Assembly: GCA_030614505.1 (NCBI GenBank)
Contig: JAUWTX010000008.1
Location: 1 to 22,763 of the forward strand
Direction: 5' to 3'
Origin: Desulfuromonadales bacterium
Lineage (GTDB): Bacteria; Desulfobacterota; Desulfuromonadia; Desulfuromonadales; BM103
Length of the DNA: 22,763 bases
The notes under the pieces are model-generated. The model did not search any database. It saw nothing but the letters and a program-made list of their open reading frames with translations, and had not been told where the DNA came from. Both the position numbers and the translations under genes were made by a program. Below are positions 14,246 to 20,029 of this stretch, piece by piece. Positions within the stretch are counted from its first letter, which is position 1; every line of letters starts with the position of its first letter.

Positions 14246-16255
14246 TCAGTTCACAGGTAATTCGGCAAGCAGATCTGCCAGTTGCTGGCGCACCACTTCC
14301 TCTGTTTCGACAGCCAACCTCTTTTCCAGCAGGGGTCGTACGTTTGCACCAAGCACTTCTACGGAACTTCGGGCGATTTGTGCACGAACCATCCAGAAAG
14401 GATGATTAATCAATCTCTCCGCATGAGCATTAATCCAGTCTTGCGCCCCATAGTGGGTCAGCAGATTCATGGCCGCTGTCACAACTTCCTCGTCGGAATG
14501 ATCCAGAGCCATTATCAACTGGGGGACAGCATCGATACCGACGAGGCTGGTCAGGGTTTCCAGAGCAGCAATACTCACAAGACCGACCGGGTCGGCCAGG
14601 GTCTTCTCCACCAGAGCCCTGCTGCGTTCACCGGCAATCCGGCCCAGGCCACGCACGGCTGACGATCGAACCCAGATATCCTCATCCTGCAAGGCAAGCT
14701 GCAAACCGTCGAGAGCGTCCTCGTCATTACAATTACCAAGGATTTCAACCACAGTACGCCGCACCTCCGCATCCTCATCAGTCAGAGACAGGAGCAACGT
14801 ACTTATATGTTCTCCAACATCATAACGTTCAAAAACCTTGACCGCAGCCCTTCTGACCTCAGCTGCAGAATCCTTGGTCGCCATACTCAGAGCATCCAGA
14901 ACCGCAGGATTATCCAATTCCCTCAAGACCATCACGGCAAACATTCTTTGCCTCGGATCATTGTGGGCCAAAAGCGGCTGCAGAGCCGTAAACGTCTCAT
15001 CAGGGAAACGCTGTCCCAAGGTAATCAAGGCTTGTGAAGCTGACTCCTGAACTTCACTGGAATTGCTCTGTAAACATTCGACCAGATCAGGAAGCGTCTG
15101 TACGGCGCCAATTTTACCAAGGGAATAGGCCGACATACGAACAATCTGCGGATCGACATCACGCAAGCCCTGTTGCAGTAACGGCAAACCTTCACAACAA
15201 CCTGCTTCACCCAGTACATAGGCGAGATAGGCACGCTGGTTTCCACCAACAGCGGGCCATGACACAAGTAATGCCTGGGAGTCGGCAGCGCCGATATCCA
15301 CAAGCGCCGCCAGGGTCTCCTGCTGCAGCGATTCAAATTCGAGCAACCTCAGCAGAGGCTCAACAGAATCTGCAACACCAAGCCAGCCGAGGATTCTGAT
15401 TGAAGCTCGCTTGAGCTGGTCATTGAATTCATCATCAAGATAGCTGGAGACAGCAACGGCAACCGGCCCTTTTTCACATCTGGAAAGTTGCTGTCTGACC
15501 TGATCCAGATGTCGTCCGGAGATCTCCACGACAGCAAGGACCGCAGCTTCCCGCACGTTTCTCATAGGGTCTGTCAAGGCTGCAACCAGTTCGCTGAGTG
15601 ACGAAGCGTCCCCGGCTTTGCCAAGACAATCGATCAAGGCCTTGCGCAGTAGTTTCTCGTCCTTATAGGGAAGCAACTCTGCCATGGAGACCGGCGAGGC
15701 AATTCTGCTTAATGCATCAAGAATGGTGAATTGCAGCAAAAGATCCGGGTGTTGCATAGCTTTGAGTAGAGCTGGCACCGCTTCGGAGGATTTCAGTTTG
15801 CCGAGATTCTCAGCGGCCGAAGCCCGCACATTGCTATCGTCATCCTCCAGACCACGAATCAACGTCGGAATAGATTCCGGAGCAGCAATATCACCAAGGA
15901 TATCAATGATAAATTTACGGACATCGTGATCAGGGCACCTGGACTGATCCAGAAGCATCGGAACGGCATCCCTGCCCATCCGAGCCAGAATTTCAACAGC
16001 GGCATTCCGTAAACCGGCATTTTCTTCAGCGTGCAGAAGCTCAATAATCTCACCGATCAATTCATGACTGATCGGCATGCTCAGGAACAGATCAATCGAT
16101 TCCTTACGCACCCGCCAGCTAGCATCGCCAAACGCCTTGAAGATCAGGTCAAGACCATCAATGGACTCAGAGACAGCCAAATCACGCAAACCCTGCAGAC
16201 GGACCTCTTCGTCCGGGGAGTTCAATGCGTTGGTAATCTGGTCAATTTTTTCCAT
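14246..16255 (-). CDS. HEAT-repeat protein in the chemosensory operon
   Basis: A 669-residue protein made almost wholly of HEAT / PBS-lyase-like helical repeats of about 31 residues, some twenty in a row. Clear units include 'DDDSNVRASAAENLGKLKSS', 'VDPQIVRMSAYSLGKIGA', 'DEDAEVRRTVVEILGNC' and 'DEDIWVRSSAVRGLGRIAG'; the recurring pattern is D..-.-VR--A---LG-. No signal peptide, membrane helix or catalytic domain is seen, so it is likely a cytoplasmic scaffold or protein-binding platform. The ATG at 16253-16255 has AAGGAAG four bases upstream. Directly before cheR (eight-base gap) and after the zinc-ribbon receiver gene. In this setting it may tether CheR, CheB or an output protein; the partner is unknown. 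A phycobilin lyase role, suggested by some family names, does not fit a non-photosynthetic context. Confidence 0.9.
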   Translation of the reverse strand: MEKIDQITNALNSPDEEVRLQGLRDLAVSESIDGLDLIFKAFGDASWRVRKESIDLFLSMPISHELIGEIIELLHAEENAGLRNAAVEILARMGRDAVPMLLDQSRCPDHDVRKFIIDILGDIAAPESIPTLIRGLEDDDSNVRASAAENLGKLKSSEAVPALLKAMQHPDLLLQFTILDALSRIASPVSMAELLPYKDEKLLRKALIDCLGKAGDASSLSELVAALTDPMRNVREAAVLAVVEISGRHLDQVRQQLSRCEKGPVAVAVSSYLDDEFNDQLKRASIRILGWLGVADSVEPLLRLLEFESLQQETLAALVDIGAADSQALLVSWPAVGGNQRAYLAYVLGEAGCCEGLPLLQQGLRDVDPQIVRMSAYSLGKIGAVQTLPDLVECLQSNSSEVQESASQALITLGQRFPDETFTALQPLLAHNDPRQRMFAVMVLRELDNPAVLDALSMATKDSAAEVRRAAVKVFERYDVGEHISTLLLSLTDEDAEVRRTVVEILGNCNDEDALDGLQLALQDEDIWVRSSAVRGLGRIAGERSRALVEKTLADPVGLVSIAALETLTSLVGIDAVPQLIMALDHSDEEVVTAAMNLLTHYGAQDWINAHAERLINHPFWMVRAQIARSSVEVLGANVRPLLEKRLAVETEEVVRQQLADLLAELPVN

Positions 16256-16270
16256 TGTTCTTCCTTAGGA

Positions 16271-16372
16271 CAGTTATCAGTAGCCAGTTATCAGTTATCA
16301 GTTATCAGTTATCAGTTGTTGAGTACCAGGTTTTCCTCTGATTACTGACTACTGATAACTGATAACTGGTTT
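16271..16372. repeat. CAGTTAT heptamer array and its inverted partner
   Basis: 16271-16319 holds seven 7-mers (CAGTTAT five times, plus CAGTAGC and CAGTTGT). 16338-16372 holds five 7-mers in the opposite sense (CTGATTA, CTGACTA, CTGATAA twice, CTGGTTT). Bases 16284-16301 and 16352-16369 are a perfect 18 bp inverted repeat, so the whole gap between the HEAT gene and its upstream neighbour can fold as one long hairpin. Confidence 0.85.
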
Positions 16373-17310
16373 TACTCTCCCAACTCCCGACGTCGTTTCT
16401 CCAACAGATCAAGAAACGCGGCTTCAAGAATCTTGCTCTTTTGTATTTCAGAGCTGGGGAATCGTTCACTGAACAGTCGTCTGGCCTCTTTGATCTCGGT
16501 AGCCAGCAATTCTGACCAGTTACCTTCGACAATCCCCTCATCAATACGATCCTGATAATAGAGAGAGATGTCAGAAACAATGACCCGGGCAAGTCGTTCA
16601 GCACGATCACGTTCAGGAATATCAGCCGCAGAGATCTCGTGATCTTCCGCAGTCTGTATCTTCTCGTTAACCGAGCGAATAAAATCAAGCGATTGTGATG
16701 CTCCCTCGGCCGCTGTCAGCTGTTTACCAGCTTTTTCCACTTCGCCAACATCAGCCGGCCCTGCCGCAGGGGTGGCTCCTACCAGCAAGCGGTTGATCTT
16801 GATAACCAGATCATCAGGAATGTGATGCTTTTCGATATAATCATCGGCACCATAGAGCGAGCTCGGCGAGCGTTTATAGGCAGCTTTGTTGTAAACAGAA
16901 GATAAAAGAATGATTTTGACATCAGCCAGCCCGGGACGACGTCTGACCGTATCGACTACTTCAAAGGCATAGAGGCCTTGCAAAGCGACGTCAACAACAG
17001 CAACGTGAGGGTGGAATGTATCCATTGCAGCAATAACCGTAGCGCCATTGTGCCCCAGAATGCATTCAAAACCAGCATCTTCTACAATTTTTTTGATTGT
17101 CCCACACAGCTCAGGGTCGCTGTGGGCAATCATCACGCGCACTTTTTTCTCTGCCTGTATTTTTCCCTCAGGACGTATCGACAAACTATACGGCAAATCA
17201 ACTCTGAACGGGCTACGGCAGCGGGCGCAACGCATGGTCACCCGTTTGCCTGCCAGTTTTTCACGATCCAGCCGAAAACGGGCAGCACAGGAAGGACATT
17301 TTACAATCAT
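16372..17310 (-). CDS. Zinc-ribbon / receiver / helical C-terminal domain protein
   Basis: Three parts are visible in 312 residues. Residues 1-39 are an MJ0042-type zinc ribbon with Cys5, Cys8, Cys28 and Cys31. Residues about 56-175 are a receiver domain with phospho-acceptor Asp107 ('VAVVDVA'), Ser137-Ser138 and Lys161; the usual N-terminal acidic pair is reduced to 'HSD' (Asp65), so metal binding may be weak. Residues about 225-312 form a helical domain beginning 'ERAERLARVIVSDISLYYQD' as a pattern (here 'RAERLARVIVSDISLYYQD'), a module I recall next to zinc ribbons in Deltaproteobacteria and to which I can give no function. The ATG at 17308-17310 has GAGG seven bases upstream and is preferred to the TTG codons before it. 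It starts ten bases after the cheW stop. Likely an output or tuning protein for this kinase system. Confidence 0.82.
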   Translation of the reverse strand: MIVKCPSCAARFRLDREKLAGKRVTMRCARCRSPFRVDLPYSLSIRPEGKIQAEKKVRVMIAHSDPELCGTIKKIVEDAGFECILGHNGATVIAAMDTFHPHVAVVDVALQGLYAFEVVDTVRRRPGLADVKIILLSSVYNKAAYKRSPSSLYGADDYIEKHHIPDDLVIKINRLLVGATPAAGPADVGEVEKAGKQLTAAEGASQSLDFIRSVNEKIQTAEDHEISAADIPERDRAERLARVIVSDISLYYQDRIDEGIVEGNWSELLATEIKEARRLFSERFPSSEIQKSKILEAAFLDLLEKRRRELGE

Positions 17311-17319
17311 CAACAAACC

Positions 17320-17844
17320 TCAAACCGGATTTTGTTCGTGACTCAACTTCTGCAGTTCTATTTTTTCATCAGTTGAAAGGACTTTTTCCAAATCAATCAG
17401 CATGATCAGGTCGTCATCACGGCGAGCAACCCCGAGGAAATAATCTGCCTGAGGGCCTTTGATAAATTGGGGCGCAGGTGCAATTTCATTTCGCCCGAAA
17501 CGTTTCACCTCTGTCACCTCATCAACCAGCAAACCTATAACCTTACCGGCAAGAGAGCAGACCACGATACGGTTTTTACGGTTTTCTGTGTTGATTGGCT
17601 GGTCAAAACGTTTACGCATATCAGCAACAGGTATCACTGCACCACGCAAATTAATGACACCTTCGATAAAGGATGGCGCCTTGGGAACGGGGGTCAACTT
17701 TTGCGGCCGGATGATTTCCTTGATTCTCATAATGTCCAGAGCATACAACTCCGACCCGACTTTGAAGCATGCAAGCTGAATCTCCTGACGTAATTCTTTT
17801 GCGTCAGAAGACTCCATAGACAGTTCACCAGTAAGCGTAGACAT
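17320..17844 (-). CDS. cheW: Coupling protein CheW (short copy)
   Basis: Adaptor that links CheA to receptors. The single CheW domain spans about residues 20-160: 'EIQLACFKVGSELYALDIMR', 'IKEIIRP', 'VPKAPSFIEGVINLRGAVIP' and 'VVCSLAGKVIGLLVDEVTEV', with 'DDLIMLIDLEKVL' at the end. These are standard CheW signatures. The start is uncertain. GTG 17856 follows directly on a stop codon, ATG 17844 has no good ribosome binding site, and ATG 17817 has GGTGA seven bases upstream and would still give a complete domain. The gene ends ten bases before the zinc-ribbon receiver gene. Upstream lies a 19 bp tandem array that fills the gap to the response regulator. Confidence 0.92.
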   Translation of the reverse strand: MSTLTGELSMESSDAKELRQEIQLACFKVGSELYALDIMRIKEIIRPQKLTPVPKAPSFIEGVINLRGAVIPVADMRKRFDQPINTENRKNRIVVCSLAGKVIGLLVDEVTEVKRFGRNEIAPAPQFIKGPQADYFLGVARRDDDLIMLIDLEKVLSTDEKIELQKLSHEQNPV

Positions 17845-17867
17845 GGAATAATGCACTCACAAAAAGT

Positions 17868-17981
17868 CTTGGCCAGAGAATAAAATCTTAGCTAGAGAAT
17901 AAACTCCTGGCCCATAAATAAAGCAATGATCAGTAAATAAAGCCCTGACCAGTTAATAAAACAGCGGTCAGTCAATAAATC
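17868..17981. repeat. Six-copy 19 bp tandem array between response regulator and cheW
   Basis: Six contiguous 19-base units start at 17868, 17887, 17906, 17925, 17944 and 17963. Each has AATAAA at unit positions 12-17 without exception (TTTATT on the coding strand). Unit positions 3-8 read TGGCCA, TAGCTA, TGGCCC, TGATCA, TGACCA and CGGTCA: three different perfect palindromes and three near-palindromes. The sixth unit contains the stop codon of the response regulator gene, and a weak seventh (17982-18000) lies inside that gene. Confidence 0.8.
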
Positions 17982-18336
17982 TCTGGATTGTTTCAATAAC
18001 CATAGCCGACTTGAACGGCTTGGTGATATACCAGTCAGCACCAACTTGCTCACCGCGAGCCATATCTTCACGACTCTTTTTGGCCGTCAGCATAATCACG
18101 GGAATGTTCTTGGTCGCATCATCGAGTTTGATCCGCCGACAAACTTCAAACCCGTCAATTTCAGGCAGCATGATGTCAAGCAGGATAAGGTCCGGCTTAA
18201 CTTTCGTAACAGCATCAAGCGCAGCCTGACCATCACCGACACCATGGACGTCATAACCTTTGGAAGTAAGCAGAATACTTTCCAGCTTAAGCAAACTCTC
18301 TTCATCCTCTACAATCAGGATTTTTTTCTTTATCAC
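17968..18336 (-). CDS. Single-domain response regulator
   Basis: A 122-residue lone receiver: Glu10/Asp11 acidic pair, phospho-acceptor Asp54 in 'LLDIMLP', Thr in 'IMLTAKKSRED' and Lys in 'ITKPFKS'. The 'LLDIMLPEIDGFEVCRRIK' and 'TAKKS' features are closer to PilH/PhoB-type receivers than to CheY, and the other two lone receivers in the window differ from it. Start GTG at 18334-18336 with AAGGAG seven bases upstream. Lies between the two cheW genes. Possibly a second output or a phosphate sink for the same CheA. Its stop codon lies inside the last unit of the 19 bp array. Confidence 0.9.
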   Translation of the reverse strand: MIKKKILIVEDEESLLKLESILLTSKGYDVHGVGDGQAALDAVTKVKPDLILLDIMLPEIDGFEVCRRIKLDDATKNIPVIMLTAKKSREDMARGEQVGADWYITKPFKSAMVIETIQRFID

Positions 18337-18399
18337 GGAGTCTCTCCTTTCAAAATGTCAATTCAGCTCTAGACGCTTGTCGGACTCGACTAATCTTTG

Positions 18400-19119
18400 T
18401 TAAGTCCAACAGTCTTCTATATCCAATACCCTGGGTAAATTCAGCAAAATAATCATGCGGCCCTGATAGCGACCAATTCCGGCAACCATCTCACGATCCA
18501 GACCCGACAAAACTCCAGGCGGCGGTTCTAGGTCCTCATCAACAAGGTTGATAACCTGGTTGATGCTGTCAACCAGAAGACCGACCGTGATGTCATCCAG
18601 CAGACACACAATAATCCGGGAGGTCGACATCAGTTCTGATGTGCCTAGATTCAGGCGCCGACGCAAATTAAAAACCGGTACGACAACACCACGCAATGAG
18701 ATAATACCCAGAACAAATTCGGGAGCTCTGGGAATATCAGTAAATTCTCTGACCTTAATTATCTCGTTAATCTGTCTGATGTCCAGCGCATATTCTTCAT
18801 CACCAAGATGAAAAGCAAGATACTGGTTGGTCAAAGCTTGAGTATCATCCTGATTCTCAAGGATATCCGCACCAGACTCGTCCACCGGCAGCACAAACTC
18901 TTCAGTGACGGCAAACAATCGATCCAGCCCATCAGAAGTTTCCTGAGTCGCAATGATATCGATCCCAGAGCCGGGCACAGACACCTCTTCCGTCATAATA
19001 TCGACGGCCTCACCCTGCACATCAAAAGCTTCAGGCTCCTGCTGCCCTGTAGACTCTTGAGCCGGGCTATTCGGCTTTTTTTGGGCTTTCGCCTTTTTGC
19101 GTATCTCTGCGATATCCAT
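18400..19119 (-). CDS. cheW: CheW-domain protein with long N-terminal extension
   Basis: 239 residues. The CheW domain occupies about 95-235: 'NQYLAFHLGDEEYALDIRQI', 'IIKVREFTDIPRAPEFVLGI', 'ISLRGVVVPVFNLRRRL' and 'VGLLVDSINQVINL'. The first 95 or so residues are acidic and probably disordered after a Lys-rich start ('EIRKKAKAQKKPN'), about 90 longer than a minimal CheW. The tail could be a flexible linker or docking segment. The ATG at 19117-19119 has no recognisable ribosome binding site, because a heptamer repeat array begins nine bases upstream. Paired with the short CheW downstream, it may form mixed coupling arrays with CheA. Confidence 0.92.
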   Translation of the reverse strand: MDIAEIRKKAKAQKKPNSPAQESTGQQEPEAFDVQGEAVDIMTEEVSVPGSGIDIIATQETSDGLDRLFAVTEEFVLPVDESGADILENQDDTQALTNQYLAFHLGDEEYALDIRQINEIIKVREFTDIPRAPEFVLGIISLRGVVVPVFNLRRRLNLGTSELMSTSRIIVCLLDDITVGLLVDSINQVINLVDEDLEPPPGVLSGLDREMVAGIGRYQGRMIILLNLPRVLDIEDCWT

Positions 19120-19127
19120 AATTCAAT

Positions 19128-19204
19128 TTATCAGCTATCAGTTATCAGTTATCAGCTATCAGTCACCTCGCGCCACGCGCCACCCGCTACGCGCCACGCA
19201 CCTC
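19128..19204. repeat. Eleven in-phase heptamers filling the ATPase-cheW gap
   Basis: Bases 19128-19162 are five (T/C)TATCAG units and 19163-19204 six GC-rich units (TCACCTC, GCGCCAC twice, CCGCTAC, GCGCCAC, GCACCTC), all in one 7-base register. The array ends on the base before the ATPase stop codon (19205-19207) and leaves only eight bases before the cheW start codon. Confidence 0.8.
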
Positions 19205-20011
19205 TCACCAGTCTTGTCCCAATTCCAGCATAACGGCAGCCACGATCACTTCATCAACTTTGTCATCTCCCCTGCCGAAACATTCAAGCAGGGCCAATGA
19301 GGCCGCATGATTGATCATGCGCGGTATTCCCGTAGAATAAGCGTAAACCACTTCAACCGCAACATTACTGAACAAACCTGGTTTCCCGCCAGCCTTGACG
19401 ATTCTGAAATCAAGATATTCAGCCGTTTCATCGAGGCTGAGGGGTTTCAAATCATACTGCATCCCTATCCGCTGCCTCAGCGGTGCGTAGGCACGATGCT
19501 TGAGTCGTCGCCTTAACTCCGGCTGACCCATAAGTACAATGCTGATCAGGTTACGATCATCCAGTTGAAAATTAGTCAGCAGCCTGATTTCGTCAAAGGT
19601 CTCCTTGTGCGGTACCAGTTGAGCCTCATCGATAACGACGACTGGTGTCTTGCCCTTTTCATAATACTCAAACAGTATCTTGCCTATCTGCTCAAGCAAA
19701 TCCACTTTGAAACGGGCCGGATCAGCAACACCGAGATGACGTGCCAGGCTGCTCAAAAACTCCAGCGGCGTCAAACGTGGATTTATCAGGCAGACAACCT
19801 TGAAAGAGTCATCAAGGGTATCCATCAACGCACGTGACAAGGTCGTCTTGCCACATCCAATCTCACCGGTCAGAAGAACCAGATCCCGTTCTTCAACCGC
19901 ATACTGCATACGGGCCAGGGCTTCACGATGACCACGGCTCAAGAACAGGAACCGGGGATCCGGGGTTTTGCTAAAGGGCCTTTCGCGCAGCCCGAAATAA
20001 GCCTCATACAT
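19205..20011 (-). CDS. ExeA/MshM-like AAA ATPase
   Basis: A 268-residue P-loop ATPase of the ExeA / GspA / MshM group. It begins 'MYEAYFGLRERPFSKTPDPR', the group's typical opening, and has Walker A 'GEIGCGKTT' (49-57), Walker B 'VVVIDEAQ' (124-131) with Asp128/Glu129, and a sensor-like 'ISIVLMGQPELRRRL' further on. Known relatives help secretin or pilus assembly, often through a C-terminal peptidoglycan-binding domain and a membrane helix. This one ends with the ATPase lid and has neither, so it probably works in the cytoplasm. The ATG at 20009-20011 lies 18 bases after the cheA stop, so it is co-transcribed with cheA. The position between cheA and cheW suggests a role in organising or localising the kinase array, or in a pilus-type output; both are inference. 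Confidence 0.87.
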   Translation of the reverse strand: MYEAYFGLRERPFSKTPDPRFLFLSRGHREALARMQYAVEERDLVLLTGEIGCGKTTLSRALMDTLDDSFKVVCLINPRLTPLEFLSSLARHLGVADPARFKVDLLEQIGKILFEYYEKGKTPVVVIDEAQLVPHKETFDEIRLLTNFQLDDRNLISIVLMGQPELRRRLKHRAYAPLRQRIGMQYDLKPLSLDETAEYLDFRIVKAGGKPGLFSNVAVEVVYAYSTGIPRMINHAASLALLECFGRGDDKVDEVIVAAVMLELGQDW

Positions 20012-20029
20012 TGATGCGCCCGTAAAAGA

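Noticed and set aside
16271..19204. Heptamer and 19 bp arrays as CRISPR
   Set aside because: Units are contiguous without unique spacers and far too short; no cas genes are present.
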